Shown here piece after piece: positions 1 through 4,985 of a stretch of DNA of 6,536 nt; position 1 is the first letter of the stretch, and each line of letters begins with the position of its first letter. A program made the position numbers and the translations under genes. The DNA comes from Planctomycetaceae bacterium (lineage in GTDB: Bacteria > Planctomycetota > Planctomycetia > Pirellulales > UBA1268): NCBI GenBank assembly GCA_018694455.1, contig JABHNP010000398.1, forward strand, positions 1-6,536. The letters are read 5' to 3'. The notes beneath the pieces are model-generated. The model ran no database searches. It was not told where the DNA came from and saw only the letters and a list, made by a program, of their open reading frames with translations.

Positions 1-1880
1 AATGGAATAAGCCCTGCTGAAACGCCAACCATTTGGCTCGGCGCAACATCAATGTATTGAACTTTTTCAGCCGGAACGAGCACGAAGTCACCACGATATC
101 GTGCCACAATGGTTTCTCCCTGCACCCTCCCGTCAACAACAGGTGCATCCGCAGGAGCCAAGTAGGCTTCGTGTTCCTCGTCAGCCCTTAACCACACAAC
201 ATCGTCGAGTAATTTACTCTTTGAAACTTTGCGGTATGGCGTGACAAGAAAACCATAGGAGTCCACACCAGAGTAAATCGCCAAGCTTGAAATGAGACCA
301 ATATTAGTACCTTCAGGAGTCTCAATTGGACATATTCGGCCATAGTGGGAAATATGAACATCACGGACTTCGAAACCTGCTCTTTTTCTATTGAGACCGC
401 CAGGTCCGAGAGCAGAGAGTCGGCGTTCATGCGTGAGCATTGATAGAGGGTTAGTCTGGTCAACAACTTGCGACAACTCGCCTCGTCCAAAGAAATACTC
501 GATAGCAGCAGAAATGCTTTTTGGGTTAATCAATGACCGAGGAGTCATCTCAGAGATATCCTTGAGACTCATTCGTTCTTGAACGGTTCTTCGAAGTTTG
601 AGGAAGCCTTTGCGAAGTTCATCACTGGCTAGCTCATCAATTGTTCGAAGACGGCGATTGCCCAAATGATCAATGTCGTCAACTTCGACTGATTCATTTT
701 CACTGTTCATCAGATCTAGCATATAGCTGATTGCGGCAATCAAGTCATCTGCACGAAGAGTCATCTCCGTTTCTGGCACAGAAAGATCAAGCTTCCTGTT
801 GATTCGAAATCTACCCACCCGACCAAGTCGGTATCGATTTGTATCGCGAAACTTTTCATCAAAAAGCGTACTCGCTTTTTCTAATGCCGCCGGATTGCCT
901 GGGCGTAGCCTTTGATAGATACGAATAAGGGCATCTTGATGACTCGGAGCAACAGAGGTCCGTTTTTTTGCCTCATCGGCATCTTCTCGGAGGCTGTTTT
1001 CGATCAGTGGTGTTTTATTGGCAGGCATGACCTCAACGGCTTTGAGACCAGATGTGCAGATTAATTCAGACTGGTCGCGGGTAATTGTGCAGCCGGCCTC
1101 GACAAGAATCTCACCCGCACGATCACTGCTTTTTGGATACACAATGTCATCAGCAGCTGTTTTTCCTTCAAGCTTAGAAACACTGCGGCTTCCAGCAACT
1201 TTTTCAACTTTTGTCTTATTAAAAAGTTTTAAGATGTCAGCATCACTACTGAGCTTGGGGTCCATTGCCCGGAGTAACGTAAGTGCCGAAAACTTTCCGC
1301 TTTGATCGATACGAACTTGCAAGGTGTCTTTCTTGGACACGTTGAGTTCGATCCAACTGCCTCTTTCAGGAATAATTCTGCAGTTATACGTTTTGCGGTC
1401 TGTTGATTCAGTATCTGCTACGAAGTCTATACCTGGAGATCGATGAAGCTGGCTGACAACAACCCTTTCAGCGCCATTGATTATGAACTCCCCGCCGCCC
1501 ATCATGATCGGAACATCACCGAGATACACTTCTTCTTCAATAGGCTGCTCTCGAGTCAATCGAAGCCATACTCGAAGTGGACGGCCGTATGTCAGTCGAA
1601 GTTGCCGACATTCATCTGGATCGTATCGGGGTTTACCAAGTTCATACCGTACATATTCCAAGCGGACACTTTTGTCGTAGCTTTCGATTGGGAATATTTC
1701 TCGGAGTACGCCCTCAATGCCCTGATCCTTCCTTTTGCTTGGAGGGACATCATATTGCAAGAAAGACTCAAAGAATCGAGTCTGTATTTCTGTCAAGTCA
1801 GGCATCGAGTGGGTACTTCGATTGCTACCAAAGTGACGGATTTCTGTGGGCTGGAGTCGGCGAACAGCACGAGTTGCCAT
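1..1880 (-). CDS. rpoB: RNA polymerase beta subunit, N-terminal part (cut by left edge)
   Basis: This is the beta subunit of DNA-dependent RNA polymerase, which forms half of the active-site cleft and the rifampicin pocket. The frame is open from the ATG at 1880 to the left edge: 626 codons plus two bases, roughly half of a normal RpoB. Recognisable blocks in order are FGSNRST near residue 17, CRQLRLTYGRPLRV at 91-104, the protrusion motif INGAERVVVSQLHRSPG at 134-150, the rifampicin region at 465-495 ending in RRLSALGPGG, and HYGRICPIETPEGTNIGLI just after it. The start is supported by AAGGAG ten bases upstream and by a normal N-terminus. It follows rplL after a 285-bp structured spacer. The C-terminal half and the expected rpoC lie outside the window. 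Several rifampicin-region residues differ from E. coli (see findings). Identification is certain. Confidence 0.98.
   Translation of the reverse strand, partial: MATRAVRRLQPTEIRHFGSNRSTHSMPDLTEIQTRFFESFLQYDVPPSKRKDQGIEGVLREIFPIESYDKSVRLEYVRYELGKPRYDPDECRQLRLTYGRPLRVWLRLTREQPIEEEVYLGDVPIMMGGGEFIINGAERVVVSQLHRSPGIDFVADTESTDRKTYNCRIIPERGSWIELNVSKKDTLQVRIDQSGKFSALTLLRAMDPKLSSDADILKLFNKTKVEKVAGSRSVSKLEGKTAADDIVYPKSSDRAGEILVEAGCTITRDQSELICTSGLKAVEVMPANKTPLIENSLREDADEAKKRTSVAPSHQDALIRIYQRLRPGNPAALEKASTLFDEKFRDTNRYRLGRVGRFRINRKLDLSVPETEMTLRADDLIAAISYMLDLMNSENESVEVDDIDHLGNRRLRTIDELASDELRKGFLKLRRTVQERMSLKDISEMTPRSLINPKSISAAIEYFFGRGELSQVVDQTNPLSMLTHERRLSALGPGGLNRKRAGFEVRDVHISHYGRICPIETPEGTNIGLISSLAIYSGVDSYGFLVTPYRKVSKSKLLDDVVWLRADEEHEAYLAPADAPVVDGRVQGETIVARYRGDFVLVPAEKVQYIDVAPSQMVGVSAGLIP
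396..488 (-). other. Rifampicin-resistance-determining region of rpoB
   Basis: Codons 465-495 align without gaps to E. coli RpoB 507-537, an offset of 42. Rifampicin-contact residues Q513, D516, H526, R529 and S531 are kept here as Q471, D474, H484, R487 and S489. Positions equivalent to S508, S509, Q510, F514, M515, N518, E523, I524, K527 and I530 read R, G, E, V, V, T, M, L, E and L. The E. coli numbering is from memory. The alignment itself is unambiguous because of the flanking FFG and ALGPGG anchors. Confidence 0.9.
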
Positions 1881-1890
1881 TGACAAATCA

Positions 1891-1896
1891 CTCCTT
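1891..1896 (-). promoter_or_regulatory. Ribosome binding site of rpoB
   Basis: AAGGAG on the minus strand lies ten bases before the ATG at 1880. It is the strongest Shine-Dalgarno match in the window and fixes the rpoB start. Confidence 0.8.
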
Positions 1897-2015
1897 GAGG
1901 GAAAACACTAAGCGAATTGAGTTACGAATATTCTGAGGATCACTGCAGGTCTCGATTGCCTCGAACGAAAGCAGGAAGTCGGCTTTTGACTCGATACGAA
2001 CGATACTGGGCAAAC

Positions 2016-2038
2016 ATCATCGCTTGATCAGCGATGAT
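2016..2038 (-). repeat. Perfect 9-bp hairpin in the rpoB leader
   Basis: ATCATCGCT at 2016-2024 pairs exactly with AGCGATGAT at 2030-2038 around a five-base loop (TGATC). On the minus strand it is followed by GTTTGCCC, so there is no real U-tract. It would form in the RNA ahead of rpoB and could be a processing or attenuation element. Confidence 0.65.
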
Positions 2039-2101
2039 CAAAATGTCAGACACAGGGAAACCGCAATGAGCGGGTTCGAAACAGAAAGGTTGCACGCAAA
2101 T

Positions 2102-2130
2102 ACTATACCGTTTTCCAGCCAAATCGCCAA
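2102..2130 (-). promoter_or_regulatory. Candidate promoter for rpoB
   Basis: On the minus strand TTGGCG (2125-2130, four of six matches to TTGACA) is followed after exactly 17 bases by TATAGT (2102-2107, five of six matches to TATAAT). Transcription would begin near 2095 and give a leader of about 215 bases before rpoB, including the 9-bp hairpin. Both boxes overlap the 12-bp inverted repeat. This is a sequence match only, and chance matches are possible. Confidence 0.35.
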
Positions 2131-2146
2131 TGGCTTGGCTGGAAAA
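2111..2146 (-). repeat. Perfect 12-bp inverted repeat downstream of rplL
   Basis: TTTTCCAGCCAA at 2111-2122 is exactly complementary to TTGGCTGGAAAA at 2135-2146, with 12 bases between. The interior also contains GCC-AAT-GGC, which can extend the structure. It starts about 20 bases after the rplL stop. No T-run follows on the minus strand (the next bases are CGGTATAGTA), so it is not a textbook intrinsic terminator. It could be an attenuator needing a factor, a processing site, or a 3' stabilising hairpin. Confidence 0.75.
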
Positions 2147-2165
2147 TCGAAAAACAGTAAAGAAA

Positions 2166-2588
2166 CTACTTAACCGAGACTTTTGCTCCAGCCTCTTCGA
2201 GTTCCTTCTGGAGCTTTTCAGCGTCGTCTTTCGAGATGCCTTCTTTGACCTTGCCCGGAGCTCCCTCTACAAGATCCTTTGCTTCCTTAAGACCAAGTCC
2301 AGTTGCTGAGCGTACCACTTTGATGACACTTATCTTATTATCACCAAATGATTCCAAAACAACGTCGAACTCCGTCTTTTCAGCAGCAGGTTCTCCATCA
2401 CCGTCTCCACCGCCAGCAGCAGCGACCATGACGGCACCACCGGAAGCAGGCTGGATACCATGAACTTCATCGAGGTAATCGGATAATTCCTTTGCCGCCT
2501 TCAACGTGAGGCCAACGATACGATCACCGAGTTCCTTCGTATCTGTCGAAAATTCCCGGGTAGACTCTGTTGCTTCAGCCGTTGCCAT
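2166..2588 (-). CDS. rplL: 50S ribosomal protein L7/L12
   Basis: L7/L12 is the multicopy stalk protein of the large subunit that recruits EF-Tu, EF-G, IF2 and release factors and stimulates their GTPase activity. The 140 residues show a short Thr/Glu-rich N-terminus (about 1-13), the helical dimerisation domain that binds L10 (about 14-46), a flexible Ala/Gly hinge with an acidic GDGDGE stretch (about 49-70), and a canonical C-terminal domain from KTEFDVVL at 71 to the end. The factor-binding helix region includes KVVRSATGLGLKEAKDLVE at 90-108. It is longer than the usual 120-130 residues because of the N-terminal tail and hinge. AAAGGA nine bases upstream supports the ATG at 2588, and the stop is TAG. 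It lies 261 bases after rplJ and 285 before rpoB, both unusually roomy gaps. Confidence 0.98.
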   Translation of the reverse strand: MATAEATESTREFSTDTKELGDRIVGLTLKAAKELSDYLDEVHGIQPASGGAVMVAAAGGGDGDGEPAAEKTEFDVVLESFGDNKISVIKVVRSATGLGLKEAKDLVEGAPGKVKEGISKDDAEKLQKELEEAGAKVSVK

Positions 2589-2849
2589 TGATCGCGATCC
2601 TTTCCCTCAAGAAATAAGCCGTATTGGCCTTCAAATGTGCGTAGTTCTGACTTTATTTTCCCGTCACGCATTCGCCGGGAAGTATTTATCCGTATTTCTC
2701 ATTTCCAATTTGTTGAACAATAGGACTTACCTTTTCAACAAATTCTCAAGCCTTTTTTCTTACCATTAAATTTCATAATAACTAGTCTAAAAATTCTGGA
2801 CTTGACTATTTTTTATAAAATTTCCCAACTTGTACTGTTTTTAACCACC
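2589..2849 (-). other. rplJ-rplL spacer, AT-rich, with inverted repeats
   Basis: The 261-base gap has no supportable gene. Next to rplJ (about 2750-2845) it is very AT-rich. It contains an 11-bp perfect inverted repeat at 2707-2744, a smaller TTCCCG/CGGGAA pair at 2658-2663 and 2676-2681, and an imperfect dyad around 2784-2802. I found no promoter with both boxes at good spacing. AAAGGA at 2598-2603 is the rplL ribosome binding site. Confidence 0.55.
2707..2744 (-). repeat. 11-bp inverted repeat between rplJ and rplL
   Basis: AATTTGTTGAA at 2707-2717 is exactly complementary to TTCAACAAATT at 2734-2744, with 16 bases between that include a possible AGG/CCT inner pairing. No T-run follows on the minus strand. 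The stem is AT-rich, so it is less stable than the hairpins after rplL. It may be an RNA processing or mRNA-stability element. Confidence 0.6.
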
Positions 2850-3398
2850 CTAAGCCGCGGTGGCTTCATCACTCGAGTTCTCAAGTTTGTCTACGTGGCT
2901 GGCAATCTGGCCAGCCAGCGTGCTTCCACCACCAACAAGTTGTCCAGATAGTGCAGCACCAGCGGATAGCATTTGGCCCGATAAAATCGATAGTTGTTCT
3001 GTTCTAGTGGGCCACTTGGCGACTTTTTCAAGGTCACCTGCATCGAGCCTCGCACCGTCCATCGCACCACCACGGCACTCAATTTGTTCAAAATCACTCT
3101 GTGATGCTAGCCGATTGAGTTCTTTTGCCAGGTCAACAACATCTTCACCTCCCCAGCAAAGAGCCAGCATGCCACTCAGATTCTCAAGGGCAGGTGCAAG
3201 CGGTGTTTCTACAAGGACACGCTTTGCTAGAGTGTTTTTTATGAGCTGAAGGCTGATGTTCTTTTTTCGCAGCGTAAGCCTTAGCTCGGTTGTTTTTTGA
3301 GCATCAAGGCGACCAAGCGAGACAACGAAGACGTCTCCTACATTTTGGAGTCGTGAATTAAGATCATCCATCATGAGTTGTTTGACAAGTTTGCTCAT
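2850..3398 (-). CDS. rplJ: 50S ribosomal protein L10
   Basis: L10 anchors the L7/L12 dimers to 23S rRNA at the base of the GTPase-associated stalk. In many bacteria the L10-L12 complex also represses its own mRNA. The 182 residues show the N-terminal RNA-binding domain, with LRKKNISLQLIKNTLAKR at 43-60 matching the family's KNTL(A/L)xR block, a central alpha/beta domain (GMLALCWGGEDVVDLAKEL at 76-94), and a helical C-terminal tail from about 131 that would carry L12. The end is a small Ser/Ala/Asp-rich tail. It is slightly longer than the usual 165-175. The ATG at 3398 has GGAAG six bases upstream, and the stop is TAG. Only 66 bases separate it from rplA, too short for the long E. coli-type L10 leader. 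Confidence 0.96.
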   Translation of the reverse strand: MSKLVKQLMMDDLNSRLQNVGDVFVVSLGRLDAQKTTELRLTLRKKNISLQLIKNTLAKRVLVETPLAPALENLSGMLALCWGGEDVVDLAKELNRLASQSDFEQIECRGGAMDGARLDAGDLEKVAKWPTRTEQLSILSGQMLSAGAALSGQLVGGGSTLAGQIASHVDKLENSSDEATAA

Positions 3399-3464
3399 GG
3401 TTTTCTTCCGATGTTTGTTTTGTTCGTTGAAGGGAAATTAGGGTTATAAATTTGATTTTAGAAA
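3399..3464 (-). other. Short rplA-rplJ spacer
   Basis: This is a 66-base A-rich leader with only a weak ribosome binding site (GGAAG, 3405-3409). I see no stable stem. An L10 autoregulatory leader of the size known from E. coli would not fit here unless it extends into rplA. Confidence 0.5.
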
Positions 3465-4145
3465 CTAAGCAGCAACCATCACGCCCGGCGACATGGTTGC
3501 AGAGATAGCAACTGTCTTAATGTACTGCCCTCGAACGGCGGCTGGTTGCATACTACGAATCTGCTCAAGAAAGGCGTGAATGTTATCAACAAGCTTTTCG
3601 CTATCAAAACTTGCCTTACCAACCGCAGCATGAATGATGCCAGTCGGATCATTTCGGAATTCAACCTTACCGGCTTTGTACTCTTGTACGGTTTTGGAAA
3701 TATCAGCAGTAACAGTGCCAGCACGAGGGCTTGGCATAAGTCCTCGTGGCCCCAAAACTTTTCCGAGAGGGCCAACAAGACCCATCATATCTGGAGCAGC
3801 AATGCAAACATCAAAATCGGTCCAACCACCTTTGATTTTTTTTGCAAGATCGTCACCACCAACTTCCTCGGCTCCGGCAGCAGTTGCGTCGTCAGCAAGA
3901 TTGCCTTTAGCGAAGACAACAACTCGCTTCGATTTACCGATTCCGTGCGGAAGAACAATTGATCCTCGCACAATCTGATCAGCCTGCTTAGGGTCAATTC
4001 CGAGCCGGATATGTATTTCAACTGTTTGGTCAAACTTTGTCGGTGGAAACTTTTTGAGCGTTTCAACAGCTTCTGAGAGTGGCAGCAAGGCATCATCGGC
4101 TGGTTTTGCGGCGAGAGCAGTTTTCATGCGTTTTGTGAGTCGCAC
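3465..4145 (-). CDS. rplA: 50S ribosomal protein L1
   Basis: L1 binds helices 76-78 of 23S rRNA and forms the mobile L1 stalk that helps release deacylated tRNA from the E site. In several bacteria it also represses translation of the rplK-rplA mRNA. The 226 residues match the family length (about 230). The signature is LGPRGLMPSPRAGTVT at 131-146, preceded by a central domain with GIGKSKRVVVFAKG (68-81). Domain I is rebuilt at the C-terminus with VEFRNDPTGIIHAAVGK (161-177). The signature has Ser139 where Asn is usual and Arg141 where Lys is usual. The start is GTG, chosen because AGAGGA sits seven bases upstream and the LTKR N-terminus is typical. The ATG at codon 7 would remove that motif. 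The stop is TAG. Confidence 0.97.
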   Translation of the reverse strand: MRLTKRMKTALAAKPADDALLPLSEAVETLKKFPPTKFDQTVEIHIRLGIDPKQADQIVRGSIVLPHGIGKSKRVVVFAKGNLADDATAAGAEEVGGDDLAKKIKGGWTDFDVCIAAPDMMGLVGPLGKVLGPRGLMPSPRAGTVTADISKTVQEYKAGKVEFRNDPTGIIHAAVGKASFDSEKLVDNIHAFLEQIRSMQPAAVRGQYIKTVAISATMSPGVMVAA

Positions 4146-4152
4146 TTTCGAG

Positions 4153-4158
4153 TCCTCT
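4153..4158 (-). promoter_or_regulatory. Ribosome binding site deciding the rplA GTG start
   Basis: AGAGGA on the minus strand lies seven bases before GTG at 4143-4145 and 25 bases before the next ATG, so it supports the GTG as the real start. Confidence 0.75.
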
Positions 4159-4267
4159 GTAAATAGATATAAATTTTATTTGTGGCAGTTTTTGAGCTGT
4201 ACGTGTTCGTTACGGCCCCGCAGTTCAGTTTGTTTTCGCAGGACTAAAACGACGTTCGTACAGTGCC

Positions 4268-4291
4268 AAAACAACGAAGCTTTTGCTTTCG
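4268..4291 (-). terminator. Weak terminator-like or attenuator hairpin after rplK
   Basis: On the minus strand CGAAAGC, an AAAA loop and GCTTCG form a six-pair stem with one bulged A, followed directly by TTGTTTT. The stem is short and only half GC, so complete termination is unlikely. Partial termination between rplK and rplA is plausible. It begins about 35 bases after the rplK stop. Confidence 0.35.
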
Positions 4292-4325
4292 GGAACCTCT
4301 GATTATTGCAGGTTTCTGACGATTT

Positions 4326-4751
4326 TCAACCTTCGACAGTAATCCCCATGCTACGGGCTGTTCCGGCAATCATTCGACGAGCATGTTCGTCATCTCGTGC
4401 ATTGAGGTCCGCCGACTTCATTTTAACGATCTCGTCTAATTGATTCACTGACACCTTGCCGACTTTGTCTTTGTTCGGAACGCCAGAGCCTTTGGCAAGA
4501 CCAGCTGCTTTTTTTAATAAGGCCGCCGCTGGGGGGCTTTTTGTAACAAAATCAAATGATCGATCGTTGTAGACGGTCACAACCACTGGAATAGGCATGC
4601 CACCAGCTTCTTTAGTCTTGTCGTTGAATTGTTGAACGAACTGACCGAGATTAATACCAAATCGGCCGAGCGAGGTACCAACTGGAGGAGCAGGAGTCGC
4701 TTGACCACCTGGTACCTGAAATTTTGCTTGACCTGTTACCTGTTTTGCCAT
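4326..4751 (-). CDS. rplK: 50S ribosomal protein L11
   Basis: L11 binds the 1060-region of 23S rRNA, forms the base of the GTPase-associated centre with L10/L12, and is needed for RelA activation and the thiostrepton response in characterised bacteria. The 141 residues equal the normal length. The N-terminal domain begins with AKQVTGQAKFQVPGGQATPAPPVG and keeps the proline hinge (P20, P22, P23). The C-terminal rRNA-binding domain contains SPPAAALLKKAAGLAKGSG (72-90), NKDKVGKVS, and the terminal ARRMIAGTARSMGITVEG. GTSLGRFGINL replaces the more common GPALGQxGVNI stretch at about 25-35. The ATG at 4751 has AAGGA nine bases upstream, and the stop is TGA. Confidence 0.98.
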   Translation of the reverse strand: MAKQVTGQAKFQVPGGQATPAPPVGTSLGRFGINLGQFVQQFNDKTKEAGGMPIPVVVTVYNDRSFDFVTKSPPAAALLKKAAGLAKGSGVPNKDKVGKVSVNQLDEIVKMKSADLNARDDEHARRMIAGTARSMGITVEG

Positions 4752-4788
4752 CAGTGCAAATCCTTATACGTTTTTCAACAATGTGAGC

Positions 4789-4821
4789 ATTCTATCATCC
4801 TGCTAAATCCGTTCCTGTCAA
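4789..4821 (-). promoter_or_regulatory. Candidate promoter for rplK (extended -10)
   Basis: On the minus strand TGATAGAAT (4789-4797) is an extended -10 with TAGAAT matching five of six consensus bases and TG one base upstream. A perfect TTGACA lies at 4816-4821, but the 21-base spacing is too long for a normal sigma-70 pair, so the extended -10 may act alone. Transcription would start near 4782, giving a leader of about 30 bases. It is a sequence match only. Confidence 0.35.
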
Positions 4822-4880
4822 AGCCCCTATGGCATTTTTCGCGTAAAACTGTCCAGCAGCACATTCAGAGCCATGGGGCT
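4822..4880 (-). repeat. 11-bp inverted repeat with one bulge upstream of rplK
   Basis: AGCCCCTATGGC at 4822-4833 pairs with GCCATGGGGCT at 4870-4880 over eleven base pairs with one unpaired T, around a 36-base loop. It lies directly upstream of the TTGACA of the candidate rplK promoter. No T-run follows on either strand. It could be an RNA structure in a nusG-rplK read-through transcript or a DNA operator-like dyad. Confidence 0.55.
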
Positions 4881-4924
4881 GCAGGGGGTCACCCGTGCAA
4901 TCTATCGGCCATATTCAAGCTCTG

Positions 4925-4975
4925 AAAAGGGTCTCTGGCTTCTCAATGCCAAGACATACTAGAGATAAAAACCCT
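4925..4975 (-). terminator. Weak imperfect hairpin after nusG
   Basis: On the minus strand AGGGT and CTCT (4961-4975) can pair with AGAG and ACCCT (4928-4936), with a six-base bulge on one side and a smaller TGGC/GCCA stem inside. A short TTTT run follows. It begins about ten bases after the nusG stop. The bulge and short U-run make it a weak terminator at best. Confidence 0.22.
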
Positions 4976-4985
4976 ATTGGAGTTC

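Larger units (their letters stand above)
1881..2165 (-). other. rplL-rpoB spacer with two hairpins and a candidate promoter
   Basis: The 285 bases between the rplL stop and the rpoB start hold no convincing gene. A minus-strand frame of 60 codons at 1940-2122 has no ribosome binding site or recognisable motif and is built partly from the two inverted repeats. From the rplL side the spacer contains a 12-bp perfect stem (2111-2146) overlapping a sigma-70-like promoter match, then a 9-bp perfect stem (2016-2038), then the rpoB ribosome binding site. In E. coli the same interval is long and carries a transcription attenuator and an RNase III site. The sequence here is compatible with a similar role, which is inference. 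Confidence 0.6.
4146..4325 (-). other. rplK-rplA spacer
   Basis: This 180-base gap has no gene. It contains a bulged hairpin with a U-rich tail close to rplK (4268-4291), and a separated 7-bp inverted repeat, CTGTACG at 4197-4203 with CGTACAG at 4257-4263, that could enclose a larger RNA fold. The part nearest rplA is AT-rich. In E. coli rplK and rplA are only a few bases apart, so a gap of this size hints at separate control, which is inference. Confidence 0.5.
4752..4985 (-). other. nusG-rplK spacer with dyads and a candidate promoter
   Basis: This 234-base gap holds no convincing gene. Following transcription it has an imperfect stem just after nusG (4928-4975), an interrupted 11-bp inverted repeat (4822-4880), a TTGACA and extended -10 pair (4789-4821), and the rplK ribosome binding site AAGGA at 4761-4765. 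The region ahead of rplK is where L1 represses the L11 operon in E. coli. I cannot show an L1-type site here. Confidence 0.5.

Noticed and set aside
1443..1883. Plus-strand open frame of 146 codons opposite the rpoB start region
   Set aside because: It lies wholly antisense to conserved rpoB codons, shows no recognisable motif, and is explained as a shadow of the real gene.
1940..2122. Minus-strand 60-codon frame in the rplL-rpoB spacer
   Set aside because: It has no ribosome binding site, its codons run through both inverted repeats, and it has no recognisable protein motif. RNA or DNA structure explains the sequence better.
2802..2818. Plus-strand TTGACT followed by TATAAA in the rplJ-rplL spacer
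   Set aside because: The two boxes are only about six bases apart, and no plus-strand gene exists here. It is an AT-rich coincidence.
2860..3249. Plus-strand 129-codon frame opposite rplJ
   Set aside because: It is antisense to a clear L10 gene, with Ser/Pro-rich composition typical of a reverse-frame shadow.
3546..3962. Plus-strand 138-codon frame opposite rplA
   Set aside because: It is antisense to conserved L1 codons including the LGPRGLMP signature, and has no independent evidence.
4629..4925. Plus-strand 98-codon frame covering the start of rplK and the spacer before it
   Set aside because: Its first third is antisense to rplK. The rest is made of the dyad region, with no start signal or recognisable motif.
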